Shown piece after piece: positions 42,212 through 52,700 of a DNA stretch of 64,000 bases. The position numbers and the translations under genes are program-made. The DNA lies in assembly GCF_009937955.1 (NCBI RefSeq), contig NZ_AP018439.1, forward strand, positions 2,542,001-2,606,000, given 5' to 3'. The notes under the pieces were generated by a model, which was not told the DNA's origin, ran no database searches, and saw only the letters and a program-made list of their open reading frames with translations. Source of the stretch: Undibacterium sp. KW1 (GTDB lineage: Bacteria > Pseudomonadota > Gammaproteobacteria > Burkholderiales > Burkholderiaceae_D). Position 1 is the first letter of the stretch. Each line of letters starts with the position of its first letter.

Positions 42212-43504
42212 ATGGTGTCGGCGATTTCACCGTTTTCGACGGAAATTCTTATCATAGGTGCCGGTCCTGCGGGCCTGGCAGCGGCACTGGCCGCAGCTGA
42301 ATTGTCATCCACCGTCACTGTGATCGATGAAAATCCCGCGCCTGGCGGGCAAATCTGGCGCGGTAGTCCAAGAACATGGCGCGACCGGCGGGCACATGAG
42401 CTTTGGCAGGCTCTGGCAAATTGCCTGAATGTACGCATGATGTATGGCGTGCGCATTGTTGCTGCTATTTCTGACAAGGAGTTTTTGCTGGAGACAGCAG
42501 ATGGTGCGCAGAAATTAAGCTGGAATAAGTTGATTATCTGTAGCGGAGCCCGTGAGTTGCTCTTGCCTTTCCCTGGCTGGACTTTGCCCGGCGTCACTGG
42601 TGCAGGTGGCTTGCAAGCCTTGATCAAGGGCGGCATGCCAGTGGAAGGCAAGCGTATAGCCGTTGCCGGTAGCGGGCCCTTGTTGCTGGCAGTAGCGGAG
42701 ACAGTCATACGTGCTGGCGGTCAGGTCGTCAGTATCATAGAAACAAAAAGCAGTAAAAATTTACGTCAATTTTTCTGGGCCTTGCTCAAATCGCATCGCG
42801 GCAAGCTGCTACAGTCACTGAAACTGTTCTGGCAGCTTAAGCGCGTACGCTACCGACATGATGCCAGGGTAGTCAAGGCGCATGGTGAGCAGCACTTGCT
42901 GGGTATCAGCGTACAACATGGTGACAAGAAAATTGACCTGAGCTGCGATTTACTTGCCTGTGGATTTGGTTTATTACCCAATCTTGAAATTGGCACCTTG
43001 TTGGGATGTCAGATCAGGGATGGCAGTATCGTTGTTGATACCAATCAGGCGAGTACACGTGCCGATGTCTGGGTGGCAGGAGAAGCTTGCGGCATAGGTG
43101 GTGTTGACAAGGCTTTGGCAGAAGGGCACATTGCCGGTATGGCTGCGATTGGGCAGGTGGCTGAACAAGATGATATGACGCGCCGCGCCCATGCCAGGCA
43201 ATTTGCTGATTTGCTCAAGCAGAGTTTTGCCACAGATGACAGTCTGCGCAAGTTATGCAAGTCAGATACTTTGGTGTGCCGCTGCGAGGACGTCAGTGCC
43301 AGGCAATTGCGTGAACATGACGACTGGCGCACAGCAAAGCTGATGACCAGGGCAGGTATGGGGGCATGTCAGGGGCGTATTTGTGGTGCAGCCTGCCAGT
43401 TCATGTTTGGTTGGGAGGCGCCGGGGCTGAGACAACCGGTTTTCCCGACAAAAACATCAACTCTTGCCGCTCTGGGTGGTACGGCGGGGAATGTTGAAGA
43501 ATAA
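42212..43504 (+). CDS. NAD(P)/FAD oxidoreductase subunit with BFD-like 2Fe-2S domain
   Basis: About 430 residues. FAD loop ILIIGAGPAGLAAALAAAEL near the N-terminus, second nucleotide loop RIAVAGSGPLLLAVAETV in the middle. The C-terminal BFD-like segment LVCRCEDVSARQL with GMGACQGRICGAAC supplies four Cys for a 2Fe-2S cluster. This is the HcnB/LhpE-like large subunit. ATG 42212 with GGGAGTG upstream is chosen over an earlier frame at 42146. Confidence 0.85.
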   Translation: MVSAISPFSTEILIIGAGPAGLAAALAAAELSSTVTVIDENPAPGGQIWRGSPRTWRDRRAHELWQALANCLNVRMMYGVRIVAAISDKEFLLETADGAQKLSWNKLIICSGARELLLPFPGWTLPGVTGAGGLQALIKGGMPVEGKRIAVAGSGPLLLAVAETVIRAGGQVVSIIETKSSKNLRQFFWALLKSHRGKLLQSLKLFWQLKRVRYRHDARVVKAHGEQHLLGISVQHGDKKIDLSCDLLACGFGLLPNLEIGTLLGCQIRDGSIVVDTNQASTRADVWVAGEACGIGGVDKALAEGHIAGMAAIGQVAEQDDMTRRAHARQFADLLKQSFATDDSLRKLCKSDTLVCRCEDVSARQLREHDDWRTAKLMTRAGMGACQGRICGAACQFMFGWEAPGLRQPVFPTKTSTLAALGGTAGNVEE

Positions 43505-43542
43505 GGTTGAACAACAAGATTGAAAAACAAGGAAAAATAAAA

Positions 43543-44973
43543 ATGAAACAACTGTATATCAATGGTAGCTGGCATGACGGTGCGAACGTAACTGTCACAC
43601 ACAGTCCCTCTGATTTGAGTGAGGTGGTTGGCGAATACGCCAGTGCGGGTAATGAGCAGGTAGAACTGGCAATTGCTGCTGCGCGCGATGCCGCAGAAGG
43701 CTGGCGCAATTCTGGTGTGCAGCAAAGGGCAGATGCGCTTGACAAGATAGGCACAGAAATCAATGAACGCAAAGCCGAACTCGGTAGCCTGCTGGCACGG
43801 GAAGAAGGCAAGACCCTGCCAGAGGCCATAGGTGAAGTAGGGCGTGCCGCCGCCATTTTCAAATTCTTTGCCCAGGAAGCCTTGCGCATACGCGGCGACA
43901 AACTGGCGTCGGTGCGCCCGGGTGTGGACGTTGATGTCACCCGCGAACCGGTAGGCGTGGTCGGTATCATCGCACCCTGGAATTTCCCTATCGCAATTCC
44001 AGCCTGGAAAGTCGCACCTGCGCTGGCTTATGGCAACACCGTGATCCTGAAACCGGCAGAGCTGGTGCCAGGCTGCTCATGGGCCATGGCAGAAATCATC
44101 AGCCGTTCTGGTTTGCCAGCAGGCGTATTCAATCTCTTGTCTGGCCCTGGCCGTATTGTTGGTGAAGCCTTGAGCAAAGACAGCAGGGTAGATGCCATCA
44201 GCTTTACCGGTTCAGTCGGTACTGGCAGCAGGGTGCTGGCAGCTTGCGCCGCACGCCGCGCCAAGGTGCAACTGGAAATGGGTGGCAAGAACCCGCTGGT
44301 GATTTTGGCAGATGCTGACCTGGATGTGGCAGTCAATGCAGCAATTCAGGGCTCCTATTTTTCTACTGGCCAGCGTTGCACGGCATCTTCGCGCCTGATT
44401 GTTGAAGAGAAAATCTACCCGGCATTTGTGGCCGCGATGATCGATAAATTGAAGAGCCTGAAAGTAGGGCACGCCTTGCAGGCAGGCATAGATATAGGCC
44501 CGGTAGTCGACAAGTCTCAACTGGACCAGGACTTGCGCTATATACAGATAGCCAAAGATGAAGGCGCCAAACCGGTCTTTGGTGGTGAGCGCCTGTCTCG
44601 TGATACCGATGGTTATTTCCTGAACCCGGCCCTGTTTGTTGATTGCGATCCTGCCATGCAGCATGCGAGGGAAGAGATTTTTGGCCCGGTAGCGTCCGTC
44701 ATTCCCGCAAAAAATTATGAGCACGCACTGCAATTGGCAAATGATACTGAATTTGGCCTGACAGCTGGTATTTGCACGACATCATTGAAATACGCGACTC
44801 ACTTCAAGCGCCATGCCCGTGCAGGCATGGTCATGGTCAACCTGCCTACGGCCGGGGTCGATTACCATGTCCCATTTGGCGGCAGCAAGGCATCTAGCTA
44901 TGGTGCCCGTGAACAGGGTAGTGCTGCTGTGGAATTCTTTACTACGATGAAGACCAGCTATATCGGTAGCTGA
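43543..44973 (+). CDS. Aldehyde dehydrogenase, probable 2-oxoglutarate semialdehyde dehydrogenase
   Basis: About 476 residues, NAD(P)-dependent ALDH. Catalytic Cys is in GQRCTASSRLIV, the Glu in QLEMGGKNPLVIL, the nucleotide segment is FTGSVGTGSRVL and IAPWNFPIAIPAWK is the oxyanion Asn region. In context it oxidises 2-oxoglutarate semialdehyde to 2-oxoglutarate as the last step of hydroxyproline breakdown. ATG 43543 with AAGGAAAAATAAAA upstream is preferred over TTG 43507. A strong terminator follows. Confidence 0.88.
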   Translation: MKQLYINGSWHDGANVTVTHSPSDLSEVVGEYASAGNEQVELAIAAARDAAEGWRNSGVQQRADALDKIGTEINERKAELGSLLAREEGKTLPEAIGEVGRAAAIFKFFAQEALRIRGDKLASVRPGVDVDVTREPVGVVGIIAPWNFPIAIPAWKVAPALAYGNTVILKPAELVPGCSWAMAEIISRSGLPAGVFNLLSGPGRIVGEALSKDSRVDAISFTGSVGTGSRVLAACAARRAKVQLEMGGKNPLVILADADLDVAVNAAIQGSYFSTGQRCTASSRLIVEEKIYPAFVAAMIDKLKSLKVGHALQAGIDIGPVVDKSQLDQDLRYIQIAKDEGAKPVFGGERLSRDTDGYFLNPALFVDCDPAMQHAREEIFGPVASVIPAKNYEHALQLANDTEFGLTAGICTTSLKYATHFKRHARAGMVMVNLPTAGVDYHVPFGGSKASSYGAREQGSAAVEFFTTMKTSYIGS

Positions 44974-44997
44974 TCTTGTAGTCGCTCTATAGCAGGC

Positions 44998-45027
44998 AAA
45001 AAAGCAGCTAACGGCTGCTTTTTTGCT
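44998..45027 (+). terminator. Terminator after the hydroxyproline genes
   Basis: AAAAAAGCAGC (44998-45008) and GCTGCTTTTTT (45014-45024) form a perfect 11-bp stem with a 5-base loop and a T run in the 3-prime arm. It lies 25 bases after the aldehyde dehydrogenase stop and ends the operon from 39867. Confidence 0.9.
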
Positions 45028-45209
45028 TTTAGCGCCTGTTTTTGTCTGTTTTTGTCGCATTCCTCCTTCCTTATCACTGTTCAAGCCGTGATTTGCGCAT
45101 TCTGTCGCAAGCCCATGGAAGCCCCTGATGTTCTTTTATAAGATGCTTACATCGAATCACAGAACACAAGAAATCATCAAATTTACAATTGAGCTAAAGG
45201 GAGCCCATC

Positions 45210-45575
45210 ATGACATCTAATACCACCTCAAATATTACATCCAACAAGCGCATCGCCATCATCCTCTTGTCCATCCTGGTTTTTGCCATGATAGTCATGT
45301 CATTCTTTCACGGCATGGATGTGCAGATGGACGGTGACGACATTGATGGCGTAGGTGGATTTTTTGGTGTCTTGTTCGGTTGCGGTATTGCTGTAGTGGC
45401 GGTGGTGTTTGCCCTTGGCCTGACTGGCATGGTACTAGCGGGCGTGGCAATATTGTTATGCGTGATCTTTGCTGTAGTACTGAGTTCGCTGGCGCTGGCA
45501 ATGTTGCCTTTGCTTTTCCCTGTATTACTGGTAGTGGGGTTGGTTGCTCTGTTCTCTCGCCGCAAAACTACTTGA
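45210..45575 (+). CDS. Small hypothetical membrane protein
   Basis: A 121-residue protein with three hydrophobic segments (residues about 14-34, 52-76 and 82-114) separated by an acidic loop, DVQMDGDDIDGVGG. A good ribosome site (AAAGGGAG) precedes ATG 45210. No domain is recognised. Positively charged RRK at the end suggests the C-terminus stays in the cytoplasm. The function is unknown. Confidence 0.65.
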   Translation: MTSNTTSNITSNKRIAIILLSILVFAMIVMSFFHGMDVQMDGDDIDGVGGFFGVLFGCGIAVVAVVFALGLTGMVLAGVAILLCVIFAVVLSSLALAMLPLLFPVLLVVGLVALFSRRKTT

Positions 45576-45615
45576 ACCTGATTTTGGATATATGCATAGT
45601 TTGTGGAGTCGATAA

Positions 45616-46608
45616 ATGTACATGCTTGACACTGTCAGCACCGTCAAGCCAGGCAAATACAGGAAGTGGCTTGCTTCCTTTTTGCTTTTGAGCCTGGCCT
45701 TGTTCCTCTCAGCCTGCGCAACTGGCTACAAGCTCTCGCCTGCGCAAGTGGAGTTGTCGGGCGACGGTGGAGATGTGAATATACTGTGGAGTGCCATACC
45801 GCGCCCGGCACCTTTGCCGCCACTGGATCATGCAGCCTTGCTTTTGCCAGTGCATTTTGGTGGCAGCGAGGAAAAAATATTCTATATGCAGTTTGATCTG
45901 GGGCATCCTTCCACCGTCTTTTATTCCCATAAATGGAAGGCGATTGCCGAGAAATATCAATTTGTAAATTCTGGTGACAAGCTGGCCGCTGTTAATTTCA
46001 AACTTGGGGACATGCAAGTGCTAGCCAAAGATGTTTCCATCATGCAGCGCGAAGGAACAGGTGTTGACTGGAGCAAGGACAGCGTAGAAGTAATCGGCAC
46101 CATAGGTTCAGATTTGATTGACGGCAGGGTAGTGGTGCTGGACTTCAAAAAAGATATAGTGCAATTCGCCCGTGAACGCAAAGGCTTGCATTTGGCAAGC
46201 AGCAAATTCCAGCCTTTCAGTTTTTCTGGCCGCAGGATAGTCATGCCTGTTACTTTTGATGGTGAAGAGAAAACGGTGATGTATGACAGCGGTTCCAGCG
46301 CTTTTTCCTGGCTAAGCAATGAAAAAACTTTCCAGCGACTGGCAAAGCAGGATGCCAGACCTGTGGTTTATCCTATTCGTTCATGGGACAAGGTATTAAC
46401 TGCACATACGGTAGAAACCAGTGCAGAGGCAACAGTAGCAGGCATCAAGTTGCCTGTGAAAGAGATCAGTTACATCCAGGATATGGGTTTCTTGCAAGAA
46501 CTGGCAATCAGCAGCCTGGGTGCAGGTGGGATGGTTGGGAATAAGCTTTTCCTGGGCAAAAAGCTCATTATTGATACCCGCAAGCTGGAGATTGCCCTGG
46601 AAGAATAA
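45616..46608 (+). CDS. Lipoprotein with aspartic-protease-like fold
   Basis: A 330-residue protein with a basic N-terminus and lipoprotein signal ending FLSACAT (lipobox LSAC). Two repeats recall retropepsin-like lobes: MQFDLGHPSTVFY (about residues 91-103) and VMYDSGSSAFSWLS (about 220-233). Only the second has a DSGS close to the aspartic-protease DTGS; the first has DLGH, so activity is doubtful. It is 41 bases after the small membrane protein and may be co-transcribed. The role is unknown. Confidence 0.6.
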   Translation: MYMLDTVSTVKPGKYRKWLASFLLLSLALFLSACATGYKLSPAQVELSGDGGDVNILWSAIPRPAPLPPLDHAALLLPVHFGGSEEKIFYMQFDLGHPSTVFYSHKWKAIAEKYQFVNSGDKLAAVNFKLGDMQVLAKDVSIMQREGTGVDWSKDSVEVIGTIGSDLIDGRVVVLDFKKDIVQFARERKGLHLASSKFQPFSFSGRRIVMPVTFDGEEKTVMYDSGSSAFSWLSNEKTFQRLAKQDARPVVYPIRSWDKVLTAHTVETSAEATVAGIKLPVKEISYIQDMGFLQELAISSLGAGGMVGNKLFLGKKLIIDTRKLEIALEE

Positions 46609-46623
46609 GCCTCGTGCTGCCTG

Positions 46624-47280
46624 TCATTTAGATTTGGTGCGCAAGATGAATTGCAGCGCCTGTTCTGTCAGTTCATCTATGCTGATGCCTGAACCGCGTC
46701 TATACCATTGCGCTGTCCAGTTCAGCGTGCCAAACATCAACAACTTGTCTATGCGCGTTGGCATGGCCCAATCCCCTGACGCATGCAGGTCCAGGATGAC
46801 TTTTTCCCATGCAGCTTCATACCTGTCTTTGAGGGCAATGATACGTGTGCGTGCGGGTTTGTCGAGTGCTCGCCATTCATACAACAGTACCGCAATAAAA
46901 TCATGCTCTGGGGCCAGCAAGGTATTCAGATGGACTTTGACCAGGTGTTGAAAGGCCAGTCGCGGTGGCAAATCTGCCAAAGCCAGCTTCTCTATTTCTT
47001 CCAGTGATTTTTTCATGCCTTGTTCCATCACTGCGACCAGGATGTCCTGCTTGGTCTTGAAGTGATAAAACCAGCTGCCTGACTGTATCCCTACCGCCGC
47101 AGCGATGTCGCGCACGGTGGTATTGTCATAACCCTTTTTCCTGAATAGTTGTGCTGATTTCCTGATCAAATCCTGGCGTATGCTCTCCGATTCGTCCAGC
47201 ACTGGGCGGCCGCGTTTCTTTGCAATTTGTGTACCTGGCAATGCCCTCCCTGCCGTGTCTGTGGTAATTTCTTTAGGCAT
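46624..47280 (-). CDS. TetR-family transcriptional regulator
   Basis: A regulator of about 218 residues. The HTH is RKKGYDNTTVRDIAAAVGIQ followed by SGSWFYHFKTKQDIL. The C-terminal ligand domain has LLYEWRALDKPARTRI, as in TetR proteins of fatty-acid degradation operons. ATG 47280 is chosen; longer upstream frames enter the divergent gene and look non-coding. It is divergent from the acyl-CoA dehydrogenase and CoA transferase genes and is probably their repressor, released by an acyl-CoA. Confidence 0.85.
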   Translation of the reverse strand: MPKEITTDTAGRALPGTQIAKKRGRPVLDESESIRQDLIRKSAQLFRKKGYDNTTVRDIAAAVGIQSGSWFYHFKTKQDILVAVMEQGMKKSLEEIEKLALADLPPRLAFQHLVKVHLNTLLAPEHDFIAVLLYEWRALDKPARTRIIALKDRYEAAWEKVILDLHASGDWAMPTRIDKLLMFGTLNWTAQWYRRGSGISIDELTEQALQFILRTKSK

Positions 47281-47422
47281 TGCTATTGGGGATAGTCTTC
47301 TAAAAAATAGGATGGCGTGCTTTTCTGATAGCTCTTGATGGTAACCTGAAACAAAGCTGCTATCAATCAGAGCAATAAAAATCAGGCACAAACGCCTGAG
47401 TTCATTACATAGGAGACACAGT

Positions 47423-48563
47423 ATGCAAATCAAACCACGCTGGATGACACCTGAGCTGGAGACTTTTCGCGATGCTGTGTCGCTTTGTCGATGCTGAAGT
47501 CACTCCGCATCAGGAACATTGGAAAAAACAGCAACATGTAGACCGCGATGTCTGGGACAAGGGCGGTGCCATGGGCATCTTGCTGGCTGACATACCTGAA
47601 GAATATGGTGGTTCTGGCGGCAGCTTTGCCCATCAATCCATTGTGTTTGAAGAACTGACTTATGCGGGTGACATGGCCTTTGGTATCCATGTACATGCCA
47701 TCGTTGCGCACTATATCTTGAACCAGGGGACAGAAGAGCAGAAACTAAAGTATCTGCCCAAACTGGCCTCAGGTGAAATGATCGCTGCCATCGCCATGTC
47801 TGAGCCAGGTGCCGGGTCTGACCTCAAAGGCATACGGACCATCGCCAGACGCGATGGCGACAGCTATGTCATCAACGGTTCCAAAACTTTTATCTCCAAT
47901 GGTTATATGGCCGACCTGGTAGTGGTCGTCACCAAGACCGATCCTGAAGCTGGTGCCAAGGGCGTGTCACTGATCATGGTGGAAACCAAAGACTGCCCAG
48001 GTTACCGGGTGGGGCGCATATTGGAAAAGATAGGGCAAAAGGGCCAGGATACTTGCGAGCTGTTCTTTGATGATGTGCGCGTGCCGCTGGACAGGGTACT
48101 CGGTGGCGTCGAAGGCAAGGGTTTTACCCAGTTGATGACTGAACTGCCTTATGAGCGTACGATACTGGGCGTATCCGGCGTCGCTGCGATAGAGCGCGCA
48201 TTGGATCTGACTATCACGCGTACTCGTGAACGCAAGGCCTTTGGTCAGGCCCTGATAGAAATGCAAAATACCCGCTTTGTACTGGCGGAGATCAAGACCG
48301 AGGCAACGATAGCCCGTACCTTCATCGACCGCTGTATAGTCGATATGATGGAAGGGCGCATGGATACCGAGCTCGCATCAATGGCCAAATACTGGATATC
48401 TGATTTGCAGTGTAAGGTCATCGACCAATGCCTGCAGTTATTTGGCGGTTATGGTTATATGCTGGAATACCCAATAGCGCAAATGTACGTCGATGCACGG
48501 GTACAGCGCATCTATGGCGGCGCCAATGAAATCATGAAAGAAATCATTTCTCGTAATTTATAA
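47423..48563 (+). pseudogene. Acyl-CoA dehydrogenase with an N-terminal frameshift
   Basis: ATG 47423 has a clear AGGAG and encodes MQIKPRWMTPELETFRDAV before running to a TGA at 47493-47495. The main frame, from the next codons (RFVDAEVTPHQEHW) to 48563, is a complete acyl-CoA dehydrogenase: AMSEPGAGSDLKGIRT, TELPYERTILGVS, and the C-terminal ERKAFGQALIEM, LQLFGGYGYMLEYPIAQ and YGGANEIMKEII. Restoring the frame needs one base less or two more near 47475; two more (TCGC to TCGCGC) keeps the usual spacing FRDAVSRF and gives 380 residues, the family norm. A 363-residue form from ATG 47472 might still be made. Confidence 0.75.
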
Positions 48564-48588
48564 ACCAGAAAAAAGCGGAGAGCGAAAC

Positions 48589-49740
48589 ATGGCTGGACCT
48601 TTACAGGGTATACGTGTCATAGAAATGGTGGGCCTGGGGCCATGCCCTTTTGCCGCCATGATGCTGGCTGACATGGGGGCAGAAGTCATACGCATAGACC
48701 GCAAGCTGGCTCCGGGTGCGAATAATCCTTTTCCCATGCTGGGCACCAAATATGATGTCATGGCCAGAGGCCGTCGCTCGCTGGCGCTAGACTTGAAACA
48801 GGCAGAAGCGAAAGCCGTCTTGCTGGATCTCGTAGCGAGTGCTGATATCCTGCTGGAAGGCTTCCGCCCTGGCGTTATGGAAAGACTGGGCCTGGGGCCG
48901 GACGTCTGCCAGCAACGCAATCCACGTCTGGTATATGGACGTATAACCGGCTGGGGCCAGGATGGTCCGCTGGCACAGGCGGCGGGGCATGACCTGAATT
49001 ACATCGCCCTCAGCGGCATGTTGCATGCGATGGGGCGGGCAGATACGCCACCAGCACCACCTTTGAACCTGGTTGGCGATTTTGGTGGCGGTGCCATGAT
49101 GCTGGCTTTTGGTGTGGTCTGTGCTGCGTTGGAGGCACGTAGTTCTGGCAAAGGGCAGGTGGTGGATGCGGCCATGGTTGATGGTTCGGCCTTGTTGGGC
49201 GCGATGATTTACGGTTTCCGTGCCTTTGGTGCCTGGTCAGACCAGCGCGGAGCGAATATGCTGGATGGTGGTGCGCATTTTTATGACACTTACGCCTGCG
49301 CTGACGGCAAATTCATTTCCATAGGCGCGATAGAGCCGCAGTTTTATGCCTTGTTGCTGGAGCGTGCCGGCATTACCGATACCGCTTTCAATGCGCAAAT
49401 GAATAGCCGCAAATGGACAGAGTTGAAAGAAAAATGTGCGGTGTTGTTCAAGACCAAAACTCGCCAGCAATGGTGTGACTTGATGGAAGGGACGGATATC
49501 TGTTTTGCCCCGGTACTGGATATGGCAGAAGCCCCCAAGCATCCACATAATCAGGCCAGGGCTAATTTTACTGATATCGAAGGCATATTGCAGCCAGCAC
49601 CTGCGCCACGATTCAGCAGGACCGCGCCAGAAGTCAGCAGACCGCCGGCAGCACCTGGCCAGCATAGTGCTGAGATTTTGCATGACTGGGGAATCAGCGC
49701 AGACCGCATATCCAGCCTGAAAGAAAATCAGGTGATTTAA
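48589..49740 (+). CDS. CaiB/BaiF-family CoA transferase (alpha-methylacyl-CoA racemase-like)
   Basis: A 383-residue class III CoA transferase-fold protein. It has the N-terminal GIRVIEMVGLGPCPFAAMML, the racemase-like GHDLNYIALSGMLHAMG, the Asp region RITGWGQDGPLAQAAGHD and YDTYACADGKFISIGAIEPQ. These resemble alpha-methylacyl-CoA racemase, which epimerises 2-methyl-branched acyl-CoA before beta-oxidation. It follows the acyl-CoA dehydrogenase by 25 bases with GGAGAG upstream, so the two probably act on a branched substrate together. Confidence 0.85.
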   Translation: MAGPLQGIRVIEMVGLGPCPFAAMMLADMGAEVIRIDRKLAPGANNPFPMLGTKYDVMARGRRSLALDLKQAEAKAVLLDLVASADILLEGFRPGVMERLGLGPDVCQQRNPRLVYGRITGWGQDGPLAQAAGHDLNYIALSGMLHAMGRADTPPAPPLNLVGDFGGGAMMLAFGVVCAALEARSSGKGQVVDAAMVDGSALLGAMIYGFRAFGAWSDQRGANMLDGGAHFYDTYACADGKFISIGAIEPQFYALLLERAGITDTAFNAQMNSRKWTELKEKCAVLFKTKTRQQWCDLMEGTDICFAPVLDMAEAPKHPHNQARANFTDIEGILQPAPAPRFSRTAPEVSRPPAAPGQHSAEILHDWGISADRISSLKENQVI

Positions 49741-49764
49741 ATTCGTGTTTGCTGTCTATTTTAT

Positions 49765-52700
49765 TTATTGCTGTTCTATCAGTTTTGCCGCTGACTCAAA
49801 TTCAAACTGATGCATATAATGCCTGAGTTGTATCATGGCATCCGGGTTGAATTGAGTAGCAATTGCGGTTTCGTTTTCTTCAAACAGGCTCTGCGCATCA
49901 GCGTCTGATGCAGCCAGCAAGCTCCGCAGCTCTGTCACGATGTTTTTTGCCTCGGCTTCGTCGACGATGATTTCTTCGTGCTGGGGCAAAATTCCTGGTA
50001 ATACCGTTTTTAACTCATCCAGTACTGCATTAAGTGACTGAGTAAGTGGCTCCAGGGTTTCCAGGATGAATTCCCTGTCTTCTTCTTTGCTTAGCTTGTA
50101 TTCCAGTTCGGCCGCTATTTTTTGCAGTTTTGTGGCACCTATGCTACCAGCAAGACCCTTTAGGGTATGACTTAACCTCTCTGCATTACCATACTCCCCA
50201 ATTTGTATGAGTCTGTTCAATTCATGTAAGGTATCAGCCTGACTTTGTTCAAACCGGTGCAGCATGTTGATATAAAACTCATGACGCCCACCCATGTAAT
50301 GCAGGCCCAGGCTGGTGTCGAGCTCGTTGAATTGAGGGAATCCGGCATCCTCATCATCAAACACGGTGCTGGTGATGAGGCTGCCGGGTACCGGTAGTTC
50401 ATGTTCGGTATCCATCCAGTGCGAGACTATGCTGAACAAAGCATCCGGTTGTATAGGCTTGGTCAGATAATCCTGCATGCCTTCACGCATGCAGCGCTCG
50501 CGAATGTCACCCACTGCATGCGCAGTCAGGGCGATGATGGGCGTGTCATCCAGACGGGCATCTAATCTGATTTTTGCAGCAGCTTCATGACCATCCATGA
50601 TAGGCATTTGCAAATCCATGAATATCATGGCGTAATATCCAGGCTCATTTGCCATGATCAGGCGCACTGCCTCTTCACCATTGTCGGCAACGTCAGCAGT
50701 AATTCCTATCATGCTCAGCAGCTCTATGGCAATTTGCTGATTGACTGGATTATCTTCAGCCAGCAAGACCCGACGGCCAGCATGGTTTTGTATTGCAAAA
50801 TTACTGTTATGACTATGGTGTGATTCTGCATGTGTGTCAGATGCAGTATGCAGGGTAAAATCTATTTCCAGTGGTAAGGTAAAACTGAATGTAGAACCTT
50901 GGTTCTCTTGACTACTGACTTCAATCTGCCCACCCATCAGTTCCACCAGGCGGCGTGAGATGGATAATCCCAGGCCGGTTCCCCCATATTTACGGGTTGT
51001 CGAACCATCTGCCTGGGTAAAGGGCTGGAACAGGCTTTGCTGCTGCGCCACAGACATTCCTATGCCGGTATCCCGTACCGAGAATGTCAGGTCCGTCGTT
51101 GCAGATGTGGTTGGCGGTCGGCTGACACTGAGTTCAATTTCTCCGCCTGCAGGGGTGAATTTGACGGCATTATTGACTAGGTTGGTCAACACCTGCCCCA
51201 ATCGCAGCGGGTCTCCACGCAGGTGTGCAGGTACTTCTTCAGCGATGCTGACGATATAGGCTATCTGTTTTTCTATGGCTTTCTGGCTGGTCAGGGTGGA
51301 TACACTATTGAGCACATCCTTGATGGAAAATGGAATTTTTTCCACATCCAGCATGCCCGCTTCTATCTTGGAAAAATCCAGTATGTCATTGATGATGCCC
51401 AGCAGCGATTCGCCAGCATGATGGATCTTGCTGACGTAGTCATATTGTTTGGGTGTTAGCCTGGTTTGCAGGGCAAGGTGGGCCAGGCCTATGACCGCGT
51501 TCATGGGCGTGCGGATTTCATGGCTCATATTGGCCAGAAATTCACTCTTTAATCTCGTAGCATCTTCAGCCTTCCTGCGCGCCTGTCTCTCTGTCATGCT
51601 GGCAGATTCCAGCTGTTGCTGGGTCAGGCGCAGTTCGCGATAGGCGTTGGCATTGTCAAGTGCAATCGCGCCGTAAGAGCACAGCGTGCGAAAAATCAGG
51701 CACTCCCTCTCGCCATAAGCATATTCGCGCGGTGTCTGTATGCTCATGACACCGAGGATACGGTCACCGATGCTGAGTGGGGCAAACAACAGGCTCAGGG
51801 TTTCCAGTGTATCTGGTACGACAGGGAAATCATTATCCGGCCGTAATTCCAGCTTGATTTCACGTCGTTCGCGAACACAACGAGCACTCGAGGCACGTTC
51901 ATCTGTCAACGCGACTTCATGGTAGGGGTGGGGCAGGTTTTCTTCTACGCCAAATGCCTGGGTCAGCATTTGTCCATCTGGTGACAGCATGTAAATGATG
52001 AAGGTGGTCGCATCCAGCAAATCCTTGAGATGGAAGTGGATTGCTTCAAAAACTGCTTCGGGCTCCAGGTTGGAGGTGATTTGCTGACCTATCCTGCCCA
52101 GACGTTCCAGCGTAGCACCGGCTTCCTGTAAGGTAGCTGCCCGGCGTGCTTCGGATACGGCAACCAGCCTGTGCTGTTCAGCCTCGGCACGTATCAATTC
52201 TGTTTCATGTCTTACCTGGGCCATGGCTGTGCGGTTATTTGCCTGCTTCTTGCTCTCACGCTGTTCTGCTGCAACGGCTTTTCGCGCATACAACAAGGCT
52301 TTATTGCTGTCACCTACATCGGCCCAGGCATCACTGAGGGCCATCAGTAATTCTGTACTGGCTTGCCAGCCTTCGGTCAGTTCACCTGTCTGCAGGGATT
52401 CTTCCAGGTAGTGGATGATGGCATTGGGAGCATCCATTTTCTCCGGCATGGTGATGATATGCCGCGCATGTATTTCGGCCAGCGTCTGGTTCAGGTTGAC
52501 GCCAAGGGCGGTGAACTGGTGCTGGTGTATCAGGGATCTGGCTTCGTCTATGGCTGCCAGGGCAGCATCGGCCTGGCCTGATACTGACAATGCCCGCGCA
52601 TAGCGTATCAAGGCCTGAGGCAAGTCGTCCATGGAATGAGCTGCGCGGAACAGCGCAATTGCTTCACCGAAGGCCGCGATTGCCCCGGCGGTTTTTCCCT

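Noticed and set aside
47281..47433. N-terminal extension of the TetR regulator
   Set aside because: It would overlap the start of the divergent acyl-CoA dehydrogenase, and the translated part is hydrophobic and unlike TetR proteins.
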